DNA from: Streptomyces echinatus
GTDB taxonomy: Bacteria > Actinomycetota > Actinomycetes > Streptomycetales > Streptomycetaceae
Direction of reading: 5' to 3'
Assembly: GCF_014203595.1 (NCBI RefSeq)
Contig: NZ_JACHJK010000010.1
Location: 284,254 to 348,253 of the forward strand
DNA: 64,000 bases
Part shown: piece after piece, positions 16,042 to 24,879 of the stretch
How positions within the stretch are numbered: position 1 is the first letter of the stretch
How the letters are laid out: the number at the start of each line of letters is the position of its first letter
Made by a program: the position numbers and the translations under genes
Notes under the pieces: model-generated
Database searches by the model: none
Told to the model about the DNA's origin: nothing
What the model saw: the letters and a program-made list of their open reading frames with translations, nothing else

Positions 16042-17040
16042 ATGTCCAAGGTGTTCCCCCGGATCGGCAGGCGCCGAGCGCTGCAGGGCACGGCCGTCGG
16101 TGTCGTGGCCCTCGGGCTGCTGCTGTGGTGGCTGCTGCCCCTGGGCGAGAAGCCGCCGAGCGGGACGATCGTGTTCAGCACCGGTACGCCCCGCGGGGTC
16201 TACCAGGAGTACGGCGAGCGGCTGCGCACCGAGATGGGCAGGGACATGCCCGGCCTGAAGGTGAAGCTGCTCAACAGCGCCGGTTCCCAGGAGAACGTCG
16301 CGCGGGTGGCGACCGGGCAGGCCGACTTCACCATCGCGGCGGCCGACGCGGTGGCCACGTACGAGCTGCGGCATGCCGAGGGCGCCGGCCGGCTGCGCGG
16401 GGTGGCCCGGCTCTACGACGACTACGTCCATCTCATCGTGCCCCGCGACTCGGACATCAGGAGCGTCGCGGACCTGCGGCACAAGCGGGTGGCGACCGGC
16501 CTGCCCGACTCCGGGGTCCGGCTGATAGCCGAACGGGTGCTGCGGGCCGCCGGTATCGACCCGCGCGAGGACATCACCGCGGAGGCGGACGGCATCGACA
16601 CCGGGCCCGCGCGGCTCCAGCAGGGAAAGATCGACGCCTTCTTCTGGTCGGGCGGCCTGCCCACGAGGGGGCTGGTCTCGCTGGCGAAACAGCGCGCGTT
16701 CCGGTTCGTGCCGATCGACGACGCCCTCATCACCCGGCTGCACGGCCAGGGCGAGGCGGCGCGCTACTACCGGGCCACGAACATCCCCGAGTCGGCGTAC
16801 TCGGACGTGCAGCAGGGCACGCCGGTGCCGACGATCGCCGTGTCCAACGTGCTGATCACCCGCACCGACGTGGATCCCCGGCTGACGGAGTGGGTGACCC
16901 GTACGGTGATCGACAGCCGGGACGGCATCGGCAGGCACGTCCACTCCGCCCAGCTGGTCGACCTGCGCACCGCCATCTACACCGACCCGCTGCCGCTGCA
17001 GGAGGGCGCCCGGCGCTACTACCGGTCGATGAAGCCGTAG
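16042..17040 (+). CDS. TAXI-family solute-binding protein, membrane anchored
   Basis: 332 residues. N-terminal Arg-rich segment and one membrane helix (~18-36, GVVALGLLLWWLLPLG), then a type II periplasmic-binding fold: GTIVFSTGTPRGVYQEYGERL, LLNSAGSQENVARVATGQADF, and DAFFWSGGLPTRGL. This is the TRAP-associated extracytoplasmic immunogenic (TAXI) pattern. No TRAP membrane subunits (DctM/DctQ-like) are in the window. The nearest genes are a two-component system in the convergent orientation. The uncleaved-looking anchor and orphan state suggest a sensing rather than a transport role (inference). Confidence 0.82.
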   Translation: MSKVFPRIGRRRALQGTAVGVVALGLLLWWLLPLGEKPPSGTIVFSTGTPRGVYQEYGERLRTEMGRDMPGLKVKLLNSAGSQENVARVATGQADFTIAAADAVATYELRHAEGAGRLRGVARLYDDYVHLIVPRDSDIRSVADLRHKRVATGLPDSGVRLIAERVLRAAGIDPREDITAEADGIDTGPARLQQGKIDAFFWSGGLPTRGLVSLAKQRAFRFVPIDDALITRLHGQGEAARYYRATNIPESAYSDVQQGTPVPTIAVSNVLITRTDVDPRLTEWVTRTVIDSRDGIGRHVHSAQLVDLRTAIYTDPLPLQEGARRYYRSMKP

Positions 17041-17260
17041 GCACAGCGCAGGTACAGCGGCGGAGGAACGCCCCGGGGTTCGCGGAGGCCGTGGAGGACT
17101 CCCGGGACGCCGCGTGAGCCGAGGCGTCCGGGGGGAGCCGACGGGCGCCCGGGGCGCCGCTCGAGCCCGTGACGCCGTAGGAGCCCGGAGAGAGAGGGCC
17201 CGGCGTGCCGTCTGAGTGCCAGGCGGCACACGGGGCGCAGGAGCGGGCGCGGCCTCGGCT

Positions 17261-18688
17261 TCAGGCAGCGCCCGTGGCGCCGTCGGTGGTCTCCGGGTGG
17301 CGTGGCACCGTGACCGTCACCCGCAGTCCCCGCGGCTCGTGGTGGGCGTAGTCGATCGCGCCGCCGCCGGCCGCGAGCAGGGCGCGGGTGATGGAGAGGC
17401 CCAGACCCGAGCCCTTCACGTTCTGGTGCCGGCCGCTGCGCCAGAAGCGGTCCCCCACGCGCGCGAGTTCCTCCTCGGTGAGGCCGGGACCGGTGTCCGT
17501 GACGACGACCGTGGTGAGGTCACCGTCGGCGGAGACGGTGACCTCGACCGTGCCGTCCTCGGGGGTGAACTTCACGGCGTTGTCGATCACCGCGTCCAGG
17601 GCGCTGGACAGGGTGATCGGGTCGGCCCAGCCGGTGGTGGGCGGGCAGTCGCCGATGAGCCGGACGCCCTTGGCCCGGGCGGCCGGCGCCCAGGCGGCCA
17701 CCCGCTCCTCGGCCAGCGCGCCGATGTCGGCCAGCCGGAGGTCGGCCTCGGCGTGCTCGGCCAGCGCCAGGTCGAGCAGGTCGTCCAGGACCTGCGCGAG
17801 GCGCTTGCCCTCGGTGCGGACCGAGGCGATCTCCGCGTTGCCCTCGGGGAGTTCCAGGGCGAGCAGTTCGATGCGCAGCAGCAGCGCCGCGAGCGGGTTG
17901 CGCAACTGGTGCGAGGCGTCGGCGACGAAGGCGCGCTGCTGCTCCAGCACGGCCTCGACGTTGTCGGCCATCTCGTTGAACGAACGGGCCAGCCGTCTGA
18001 GTTCCGGCGGTCCGCCGGCGGCCGCTACCCGGGACTTCAGGCGCCCGGTGGCGATGTCGTGGGTGGTGGCGTCCAGGACCCGGACCGGCCTGAGCACCCA
18101 GCCGGTCAGCCGCAGCGCCGCGCCGACGGCGAGCAGCATGGCCGCGATCTCGCCGGCCCCGATGAACAGCCAGCCGCGCAGGATCCGGGAACGCAGCTGT
18201 CCGGTGGGTGAGTCGGTGACCACGACCGCGACGACGTCCCCGTCCCGGATCACCGGTGAGGCGACGACGAGCCGGCTGTGCCGCCAGGGCCACGCCTGGG
18301 GCGAGTCGTGGCTGCGCCGGCTGAGCAGCGCCTCGTCGAAGGCCCTGCGGACCTCACCCGTCGGCGGTACGAAGAAGTCGCCGGGAGCGATGGCCATCGC
18401 CGAACCGTTGCGGTAGAAGACACCGGCGCGGATGCCGTAGACGCCGTAGTAGCTCTCCAGCTCGCGGCGCAAGGCCCCCAGGCGCTCGTCCGTCGTGGTG
18501 CGGCGGGATCCGCCGGGCCCGTCGGTGACGAACTGAGCGAGCGCCGCGAACCGTGCCGTGTCGTCGATCCGGTCCACGACGACCTGCTGCTGCCGGGCGG
18601 CGGCCACACTGCCCGCGAGCGGGACGCCGAGCGCGAGCAGGACGGCCGCCAGCAGGACGATGAGCAGCGGGAGGAGGCGTGTGCGCAC
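17261..18688 (-). CDS. Two-component sensor histidine kinase
   Basis: 475 residues from GTG at 18688, nine bases after the response-regulator stop. Membrane helix ~5-28, an extracytoplasmic sensor domain ~30-170, a second helix ~172-195, HAMP ~196-250, phospho-acceptor His260 in ADASHQLRNPLAAL, then the HATPase domain with an N box around VIDNAVKFTPEDG and G boxes DTGPGLTEEEL and GSGLGLSI. It is encoded directly downstream of its regulator. By position it corresponds to SCO5784 of S. coelicolor as I recall. Ligand unknown. Confidence 0.92.
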   Translation of the reverse strand: MRTRLLPLLIVLLAAVLLALGVPLAGSVAAARQQQVVVDRIDDTARFAALAQFVTDGPGGSRRTTTDERLGALRRELESYYGVYGIRAGVFYRNGSAMAIAPGDFFVPPTGEVRRAFDEALLSRRSHDSPQAWPWRHSRLVVASPVIRDGDVVAVVVTDSPTGQLRSRILRGWLFIGAGEIAAMLLAVGAALRLTGWVLRPVRVLDATTHDIATGRLKSRVAAAGGPPELRRLARSFNEMADNVEAVLEQQRAFVADASHQLRNPLAALLLRIELLALELPEGNAEIASVRTEGKRLAQVLDDLLDLALAEHAEADLRLADIGALAEERVAAWAPAARAKGVRLIGDCPPTTGWADPITLSSALDAVIDNAVKFTPEDGTVEVTVSADGDLTTVVVTDTGPGLTEEELARVGDRFWRSGRHQNVKGSGLGLSITRALLAAGGGAIDYAHHEPRGLRVTVTVPRHPETTDGATGAA

Positions 18689-18697
18689 CCGTCCCCG

Positions 18698-19384
18698 CTA
18701 GGCGGCCGGGGCGACGAGCCGGTAGCCGACGCCGCGTACGGTCTCGATCAGCGCGGGCATGCGCAGTTTGGCGCGCAGGGAGGCGACGTGCACCTCCAGG
18801 GTGCGGCCGGTGCCCTCCCAACTGGTGCGCCAGACCTCGCTGATGATCTGTTCCCGCCGGAAGACCACTCCGGGCCGCTGGGCGAGCAGGGCGAGCAGGT
18901 CGAACTCCTTGCGGGTCAGCTGTATCACCGCACCGTCCACGCTGACCTGGCGGGTGGGCAGTTCGATGCGGACGGCGCCGAGGAGCAGGGCGCTGTCACC
19001 GGCGGTCGCGGCGTCCTCGTGGGCGGTGCGCCGGCTGACGGCGTGGATCCGGGCGAGCAGTTCCCCGGTGTCGTACGGCTTGACGACGTAGTCGTCGGCG
19101 CCCAGGTTGAGCCCATGGATGCGGGAGCGGACGTCGGAACGCGCGGTGACCATGATCACCGGGATCGCGGTGCGCTTGCGGATCTTGCCGCAGACCTCGT
19201 AGCCGTCCTGGTCGGGCAGGCCGAGGTCGAGCAGCACCACGCCGAAACCGGCGCCCTCGGGAACGAGCGCCTGGAGGGCCTCCTCGCCGCTGCGCGCGTG
19301 AGTGACGTGGAACCCGTGCCGCGCGAGAACGGCCGACAGAGCCGCGGCGACGTGGTTGTCGTCCTCGACGAGGAGCAGTCTCAT
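18698..19384 (-). CDS. OmpR-type response regulator
   Basis: 228 residues from ATG at 19384-19382, with GGAGGGGG upstream. Receiver domain with acidic residues VEDD, phospho-acceptor Asp53 (LLDLGLPDQDG), the Thr of MVTARSD and the Lys of VVKPYD. The C-terminal winged helix (~130-225) has LTRKEFDLLALLAQRPG, WEGTGRTLEVHVASLR and IETVRGVGYRL. Operon with the kinase downstream. A perfect 14-bp palindrome lies 63 nt upstream of the start and may be an autoregulatory site. Position matches SCO5785. Confidence 0.93.
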   Translation of the reverse strand: MRLLLVEDDNHVAAALSAVLARHGFHVTHARSGEEALQALVPEGAGFGVVLLDLGLPDQDGYEVCGKIRKRTAIPVIMVTARSDVRSRIHGLNLGADDYVVKPYDTGELLARIHAVSRRTAHEDAATAGDSALLLGAVRIELPTRQVSVDGAVIQLTRKEFDLLALLAQRPGVVFRREQIISEVWRTSWEGTGRTLEVHVASLRAKLRMPALIETVRGVGYRLVAPAA

Positions 19385-19446
19385 CCAGGCCCCCTCCAGT
19401 TCAGCGGTCGTACGGTCTCGGTTCGCGACGGTCTTGTGGATCACAC

Positions 19447-19460
19447 GCACGCGCGCGTGC
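19447..19460. promoter_or_regulatory. Perfect palindrome GCACGCGCGCGTGC
   Basis: 14-bp perfect inverted repeat 63 nt upstream of the response-regulator start. Candidate binding site for the regulator or another factor. Such GC alternation can arise by chance in this genome, so support is modest. Confidence 0.3.
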
Positions 19461-19644
19461 ACCATGGCAGTGACGCTGATGGATAAGGACGGCGTCAAGA
19501 GGGTTCGGGTTGCCGGTCGCTTCCGTTACCCGGCCGATACGCGCACAGGCGCCAAGTGCTACGACACGTGTCCGATTGCTATCGGATCGTGATGCTCAGA
19601 TCTCCCTCAGATGTGATGACGCAGGTCACAGCCCCTCATTACTG

Positions 19645-19662
19645 TCCTCGGAAACCCGAGGA
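19645..19662 (+). promoter_or_regulatory. Small hairpin in the gluA leader
   Basis: TCCTCGG-AAAC-CCGAGGA, a 7-bp stem with a 4-nt loop, ends 18 nt before the gluA ATG and partly covers the GAGGA preceding it. It could modulate translation of gluA. No riboswitch architecture is visible. Confidence 0.35.
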
Positions 19663-19680
19663 GGACGGAGCCCGAGAGCG

Positions 19681-20457
19681 ATGACCAAAGTAACGGTGGC
19701 CAAGGAGGACGCGGCCACGTCCGACGAACTGGTCGTCCTGAAGAGCGTCAACAAGCACTTCGGCGCGTTGCACGTGCTCCAGGACATCGACCTGACGATC
19801 GCCCGCGGCGAGGTCGTCGTGGTCATCGGGCCCTCCGGGTCCGGAAAGTCGACCCTGTGCCGCACCATCAACCGCCTGGAGACGATCGATTCAGGCGCGA
19901 TCACGATCGACGGCAAGGCCCTGCCGCACGAAGGCCGGGAACTGGCGCGGCTGCGGGCCGACGTCGGGATGGTGTTCCAGTCGTTCAACCTCTTCGCGCA
20001 CAAGACCGTGCTCGAGAACGTGATGCTGGGCCAGCTCAAGGTGCGCAAGGCGGACAAGAAGCAGGCCGAGGAGAAGGCCCGGGCACTGCTGGACCGGGTC
20101 GGCGTGGGCACCCAGGCCGACAAGTACCCCGCCCAGCTGTCCGGCGGCCAGCAGCAGCGCGTCGCGATCGCGCGGGCCCTGGCGATGGACCCGAAGGTCA
20201 TGCTCTTCGACGAGCCGACCTCCGCCCTCGACCCCGAGATGATCAACGAGGTCCTCGAGGTCATGCAGCAGCTCGCCCGTGAGGGCATGACGATGATCGT
20301 CGTCACGCACGAGATGGGCTTCGCACGATCGGCTGCGAACCGGGTGGTCTTCATGGCGGACGGCCGGATCGTCGAACAGGCTGCGCCCGACCAGTTCTTC
20401 AGCAACCCGCGCAGCGACCGGGCCAAGGACTTCCTGTCCAAGATCCTGCACCACTGA
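19681..20457 (+). CDS. gluA: Glutamate ABC transporter, ATP-binding protein
   Basis: 258 residues from ATG at 19681. Polar amino-acid ABC ATPase: Walker A GPSGSGKST (50-58), Q-loop MVFQSFNLF, signature LSGGQQQR, Walker B VMLFDEPTSALD and H-loop VVTHEM. First gene of gluA-gluB-gluC-gluD, the order known for glutamate uptake in Corynebacterium and Streptomyces. The ATPase powers import by the GluC/GluD permease pair. Glutamate specificity is inferred from gene order and similarity. Transcription probably runs to the terminator at 23.1 kb. Confidence 0.92.
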   Translation: MTKVTVAKEDAATSDELVVLKSVNKHFGALHVLQDIDLTIARGEVVVVIGPSGSGKSTLCRTINRLETIDSGAITIDGKALPHEGRELARLRADVGMVFQSFNLFAHKTVLENVMLGQLKVRKADKKQAEEKARALLDRVGVGTQADKYPAQLSGGQQQRVAIARALAMDPKVMLFDEPTSALDPEMINEVLEVMQQLAREGMTMIVVTHEMGFARSAANRVVFMADGRIVEQAAPDQFFSNPRSDRAKDFLSKILHH

Positions 20458-20524
20458 CGCCACGGCCCGGCTCGCCTCACGCGTCCCAGGGACCTCGTTC
20501 CTCACCACTCAAAGGATGTTCACC

Positions 20525-21355
20525 ATGAAGCTCCGCAAGGTCACCGCCGCCTCGGCCGTCCTCCTCGCCCTGTCCGTGACCGCCACCGCGTGCGGCGGCG
20601 ACAAGGACGACAAGGGTTCCGGCGGTGGCAAGAAGATCACCATCGGCATCAAGTTCGACCAGCCCGGCATCGGCCAGCAGACCCCGCAGGGCTACTCGGG
20701 CTTCGACGTCGACGTCGCCACCTACGTCGCCAAGAAGCTCGGTTACAACGCGGACCAGATCGAGTGGAAGCAGTCGAAGAGCGCCGACCGCGAGACCATG
20801 CTGAAGCGCGGCGACGTCGACTTCATCGTCGCCTCCTACTCGATCACCCCCGAGCGCCAGAAGCTGGTCGACTTCGCCGGCCCGTACCTGCTGGCCCACC
20901 AGGACGTGCTGGTCCGCGCGGACGACGCCTCGATCAAGACGGTGGCCGACCTCAACAAGGCGAAGCTCTGCTCGGTCACCGGCTCGACCTCGGCGCAGAA
21001 CGTCAAGGACAAGCTCGCCCCCAAGGCGCAGCTGCAGAAGTACCCGACGTACTCCGCCTGTCTGACCGGCCTGCAGAGCAAGGCGATCGACGCCCTCACC
21101 ACCGACGACTCGATCCTCGCCGGCTACGCCAGCCAGGCCCAGTTCAAGGGCAAGTTCAAGCTCGGCGGCCTGAAGATGACCAACGAGAACTACGGCATCG
21201 GCGTCAAGAAGGGCAGCGACCTCAAGGCCAAGATCAACAAGGCCCTCGAGGACATGGTGGCCGACAAGTCGTGGCAGCAGGCCGTGGACAAGAACTTCGG
21301 CCCGGCCGGCTACAAGAACGAGCCCGCCCCGAAGATCGGCGACATCAAGAGCTGA
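20525..21355 (+). CDS. gluB: Glutamate-binding lipoprotein
   Basis: 276 residues from ATG at 20525, with AAAGGA 8 nt upstream; an ATG three codons earlier overlaps that ribosome binding site and is unlikely. Lipoprotein signal with Cys23 (TATACGG), a Gly/Lys/Asp linker, then a type 3 extracellular binding domain: GYSGFDVDVATYVAKKLGY, DFIVASYSITPERQKLVDFAGPY, CSVTGSTSAQNV and KKGSDLKAKINKAL. Binds the amino acid outside the membrane and delivers it to GluCD. A GC hairpin follows the stop and may stabilise this part of the mRNA. Confidence 0.93.
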   Translation: MKLRKVTAASAVLLALSVTATACGGDKDDKGSGGGKKITIGIKFDQPGIGQQTPQGYSGFDVDVATYVAKKLGYNADQIEWKQSKSADRETMLKRGDVDFIVASYSITPERQKLVDFAGPYLLAHQDVLVRADDASIKTVADLNKAKLCSVTGSTSAQNVKDKLAPKAQLQKYPTYSACLTGLQSKAIDALTTDDSILAGYASQAQFKGKFKLGGLKMTNENYGIGVKKGSDLKAKINKALEDMVADKSWQQAVDKNFGPAGYKNEPAPKIGDIKS

Positions 21356-21368
21356 GGCAACGCCCGTA

Positions 21369-21398
21369 GGGTGCGCCGTCCGTGAGGGCGGCGCACCC
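21369..21398 (+). other. gluB-gluC intergenic hairpin
   Basis: GGGTGCGCCG and CGGCGCACCC form a 10-bp stem with a 10-nt loop, 14 nt after the gluB stop. Hairpins after binding-protein genes usually protect the upstream mRNA or partly terminate, giving more binding protein than permease. Confidence 0.6.
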
Positions 21399-21430
21399 GG
21401 GCATCCCTACACGCGGAAGCGCGGGAGATC

Positions 21431-22099
21431 GTGTTCGACTTTCTTGAAGGTTACGACGTACTCGGTGCCTTCTGGACGACAGTGCAGCTGACCCTGTTGT
21501 CCGCCGTGGGCTCCCTGGTCTGGGGCACCCTGCTGGCCGGCATGCGGGTGGGCCCGGTACCGCTGATGCGCGGTTTCGGCACCGCCTACGTGAACATCGT
21601 GCGGAACATCCCGCTCACGGTGATCATCCTGTTCGCCTCGCTGGGCCTCCACGACACGCTGGGCATCAGCCTCGGGGCCGGCGACGTCGTGGACTCGTAC
21701 AGCTTCCGGCTGGCGGTCCTCGGCCTGACCGCCTACACGTCGGCCTTCGTGTGCGAGGCGATCAGGGCCGGCATCAACACCGTGCCAGTGGGCCAGGCGG
21801 AGGCCGCGCGGGCCATCGGCCTGAGCTTCACCCAGGTGCTGTTCCTGGTGGTGCTGCCGCAGGCGTTCCGGGCCGCGGTGCTCCCGCTGACCAACGTCCT
21901 GATCGCGTTGACGAAGAACACGACGGTGGCCGCCGCGATCGGCGTCGCCGAGGCGGCCGCGCTGATGAAGGACATGGTCGAGAACGAGGCACAGTTGCTG
22001 CTGATCTCCGCGCTCTTCGCGTTCGGTTTCTGCTGCCTGACCCTGCCGACCGGTCTGATCCTCGGCTGGGTGAGCAAGAAGGTGGCGGTGAAGCGATGA
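21431..22099 (+). CDS. gluC: Glutamate ABC transporter permease GluC
   Basis: 222 residues from GTG at 21431. HisM-type amino-acid permease with about five membrane segments. The EAA loop is EAARAIGLSFTQVLFLVVLPQAFR, with AGINTVPVGQAEAAR just before it, the site of ATPase contact. Its stop overlaps the gluD start (ATGA), showing translational coupling of the two permease subunits. Confidence 0.93.
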   Translation: MFDFLEGYDVLGAFWTTVQLTLLSAVGSLVWGTLLAGMRVGPVPLMRGFGTAYVNIVRNIPLTVIILFASLGLHDTLGISLGAGDVVDSYSFRLAVLGLTAYTSAFVCEAIRAGINTVPVGQAEAARAIGLSFTQVLFLVVLPQAFRAAVLPLTNVLIALTKNTTVAAAIGVAEAAALMKDMVENEAQLLLISALFAFGFCCLTLPTGLILGWVSKKVAVKR

Positions 22100-23007
22100 A
22101 TTCGGTCCTCTACGACGCCCAGGGGCCGCGCGCCAAACGGCGCAACATCCTCTACACGGTGCTCTTCATAGCCGCGCTCGCGGCGCTCGTCTGGTGGGTG
22201 TACGCGTCCCTCGACGAGAAGAACCAGCTGGAGTGGGCGCTGTGGAAGCCCTACTTCGGCGGTGACACCGAGGCGTACTCGGCCTACATCTGGCCCGGTC
22301 TGCAGAACACCCTGAAGGCCGCGGCGCTGGCGATGATCATCGCGTTGCCGCTGGGCGCCGTCCTCGGCATCGCCCGGCTCTCCGACCACGTGTGGGTGCG
22401 GGGCCCGGCCACGGTCGTCGTGGAGTTCTTCCGCGCGATCCCCGTGCTGGTCCTGATGATCTTCGGCAACGAGCTGTACAGCCAGTACACCGACGTGAGT
22501 TCCGACGACCGTCCGCTCTACGCGGTCGTCACCGGCCTGGTGCTGTACAACGCGTCCGTGCTCGCCGAGATCGTCCGCGCGGGAATCCTGGCCCTGCCGA
22601 AGGGGCAGTCCGAGGCGGCCATGGCCATCGGTCTGCGCAAGAACCAGGTGATGCGGCTCATCCTGCTGCCGCAGGCGGTCACCGCGATGCTCCCGGCGAT
22701 CGTCAGCCAGCTGGTGGTCATCGTGAAGGACACCGCGCTCGGCGGCGCCGTCCTCACCTTCCCCGACCTGCTCGCCGCGGCGAACACCATGAGCGGCTAC
22801 TACGGCGCCAACACCATCGCGTCCTTCACGATCGTGGCCCTGATCTTCGTGATCCTCAACTTCTCGCTGACCTCGTTCGCGAGCTGGCTGGAGGGACGGC
22901 TGCGGCGGGGCAAGAAGTCGACCGGCGCGGTGCTCGGGGTCCAGGAAGCCGCGGAGATCGGGGGCACGGCGGCGACCGGGGCAGGCGGTACCCCCGGGGC
23001 CCTGTGA
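22096..23007 (+). CDS. gluD: Glutamate ABC transporter permease GluD
   Basis: 303 residues from ATG at 22096, inside the ATGA overlap with gluC. Membrane segments near ILYTVLFIAALAALVWWVY, AALAMIIALPLGAVLGIA and TIVALIFVILNF. The EAA loop is EAAMAIGLRKNQVMRLILLPQAV. It is longer than GluC, with an extracytoplasmic loop between the first two helices and a ~30-residue Gly/Ala-rich C-terminal tail. Last gene of the operon, 74 nt before a strong hairpin. Confidence 0.93.
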   Translation: MNSVLYDAQGPRAKRRNILYTVLFIAALAALVWWVYASLDEKNQLEWALWKPYFGGDTEAYSAYIWPGLQNTLKAAALAMIIALPLGAVLGIARLSDHVWVRGPATVVVEFFRAIPVLVLMIFGNELYSQYTDVSSDDRPLYAVVTGLVLYNASVLAEIVRAGILALPKGQSEAAMAIGLRKNQVMRLILLPQAVTAMLPAIVSQLVVIVKDTALGGAVLTFPDLLAAANTMSGYYGANTIASFTIVALIFVILNFSLTSFASWLEGRLRRGKKSTGAVLGVQEAAEIGGTAATGAGGTPGAL

Positions 23008-23081
23008 CCTCAGCGGTCCCTTCACCGGTGGCGGTCAGCAGGACGCCGGCAAGGCCGACTGACGATCATTCAGGTGACATG

Positions 23082-23127
23082 AAGCGACCGGGGGCAGTGG
23101 CGTGATCGCCACTGCCCCCGGTCGCTT
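23082..23127 (+). terminator. Terminator of the glu operon
   Basis: Perfect 21-bp inverted repeat around a TGAT loop: left arm 23082-23102 (AAGCGACCGGGGGCAGTGGCG begins here; last base omitted in comparison), right arm 23107-23127. No long T-run follows. One of the strongest hairpins in the window. Confidence 0.9.
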
Positions 23128-23238
23128 GACGCAAACTCTGTCAATGGGTTGCATACGTTTCGTGATCGTGCACCCCGCTCCGCCTTCCTGTTCACTTGTC
23201 TCCGTCAGGGCATCGTCACGGGCAGGGGGCGCCGCGTC

Positions 23239-24879
23239 ATGGACCCGGTGATCATTGTCGGAGCGGGGCCGGTCGGGCTGACGCTCGCCCTGCTGCTGGC
23301 CCGTCAGAACGTGCCCGCCGTCGTCCTGGACGAGGGCCCCGGCAAGGACGAGCCCCGCCCGGCGCGCACGGTCGTCCTGCGCGAGGACACGGCGGCCCTG
23401 CTGGAGCGGCTGACCTCGGTGGCCCTCGATGAGCACGGGGTGCGCTGGGCCGGATGGCGGTCCCTGCGCCGCAAACAGGTGATGAGCGAGGTCGCTTTCG
23501 GCGAGGCGGACCCCGCCGCCCCGCTGCACATCGCCCAGCACGTCCTCACGAACGCCCTGCGCGCTGCCCTGGCCGACGAGCCGCTGGTGAAGGTGGCCGT
23601 CGACAGCCGCCTGGACGCGGTCGAGCAGGAGCGTTCCGGCGTCTCCGCGCACACCCGTGGGGCCAGGGGCACATGGTGGCGCGGCAGCTATCTGGTCGGC
23701 TGCGACGGCCCCCGCTCGACCGTGCGCAAGCTCCAGGACATCCGCTTCCCGGGCCGCACGGCGGTGGAGCGGCACGCGGTCGCCGCGCTGCGCGCGGAAC
23801 TTCCGTGGGAGGGTCACGCGTTGCTCCATCGGATGCCGCCGTGGCGGTCGTCCGGGCCCTCGGCCGGGGAGGTGACCGCCCGCCCCCTCCCGGACGGCGT
23901 CTGGCGCCTGGACTGGCTGCTGCCGCCGGGCAAGGACCTGGTCACGCCCGAGATCCTGGTGGCCGGTGTCCGCGAGACCCTCACGGGGTGGACGGACAGC
24001 AGCGCTCCGGCGTACGAACTGCTCGACACGGGTGTCCACACGGTGCACCACCGTCTGGCCCGCCGGTGGCGCGCCGGCCGGGTCTTCCTCGCCGGGGACG
24101 CGGCCCATCTGCTCGGCGCGTTCGGCACGCAGGGACTCGACGAGGGCCTGCGGGACGCCGACAACCTCGCCTGGAAACTGGCGGCTGCCTGGCACCACGG
24201 CCCGCACGAGGCCCTGCTGGACAGCTACCAGACCGAGCGGCGCGCGCTGGTCGCCGCCCGGCTGCGCGCCGCCGACCAGGCACTTCCGGTGCTGCGCGGC
24301 GGAGGCGGGCTGCGCGGCATCGTCCCGGGCACCGCCCGGGGCCACGACGCGCTGTTCACCGACGGCCACCTGGGGCGCGGTCCGCTGGGCGCGTCCGGCA
24401 CGTACGCCGACTCGCCGCTCGCGCCGCGGCACCTGCAGGCGGACGTTCCCGTCGACACCCCGCCCGGCGCACCGGTGACCGATGTCCGGGTCACGGCGGA
24501 GGACGGGTCCTTTGTGCAGCTGCGTGACCGGCTCGGCCGCGGGGCGCTGCTCGTCGTCCTGATCGCGCCGGGCACGGGTGTCTGGGACCGCAAGCACTGG
24601 GTGTCCGCCGGGGTCATGCCCCGGCTCGCGGCGGCCGTGGCCGCGCTGCCGCACCCGGCCGAGCTGCTGGTCGCGGAGAGCTACCCGGGCGCGCCGGCGC
24701 ACAGCGTGCTGCTGGTGCGCCCCGACGGCCACCTGGTCACCGCGCTCAGCGGAGTCCGCCCCGCCGACCTCTACGCGGCGGCGGAGGCCACGCTGGGCGG
24801 CACGGCCCGGGAGGAACGGCAGGAAGAGACCCGCGAGGAGCCGGCACCGAAGGAGGAAGCCGGCTCCGGCGTGCGCTGA
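23239..24879 (+). CDS. FAD-dependent aromatic-type monooxygenase
   Basis: 546 residues from ATG at 23239; the open frame extends 30 codons further, but the FAD fold begins MDPVIIVGAGPVGLTLAL. Features of the p-hydroxybenzoate hydroxylase family: GxGxxG at residues 8-13, GCDGPRSTVRK (the DG motif binding FAD and NAD(P)H) at ~155-165, and FLAGDAAHLLGAFGTQGLDEG with the GD motif. A C-terminal thioredoxin-like region (~410-515) is typical of polyketide and phenol hydroxylases, and a Glu/Arg-rich tail ends the protein. Likely hydroxylates an aromatic or polyketide compound. No pathway genes adjoin it. Confidence 0.85.
   Translation: MDPVIIVGAGPVGLTLALLLARQNVPAVVLDEGPGKDEPRPARTVVLREDTAALLERLTSVALDEHGVRWAGWRSLRRKQVMSEVAFGEADPAAPLHIAQHVLTNALRAALADEPLVKVAVDSRLDAVEQERSGVSAHTRGARGTWWRGSYLVGCDGPRSTVRKLQDIRFPGRTAVERHAVAALRAELPWEGHALLHRMPPWRSSGPSAGEVTARPLPDGVWRLDWLLPPGKDLVTPEILVAGVRETLTGWTDSSAPAYELLDTGVHTVHHRLARRWRAGRVFLAGDAAHLLGAFGTQGLDEGLRDADNLAWKLAAAWHHGPHEALLDSYQTERRALVAARLRAADQALPVLRGGGGLRGIVPGTARGHDALFTDGHLGRGPLGASGTYADSPLAPRHLQADVPVDTPPGAPVTDVRVTAEDGSFVQLRDRLGRGALLVVLIAPGTGVWDRKHWVSAGVMPRLAAAVAALPHPAELLVAESYPGAPAHSVLLVRPDGHLVTALSGVRPADLYAAAEATLGGTAREERQEETREEPAPKEEAGSGVR

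Noticed and set aside
19645..19662. A riboswitch in the gluA leader
   Set aside because: Only a 7-bp hairpin is visible; no known aptamer core or second structure is present.
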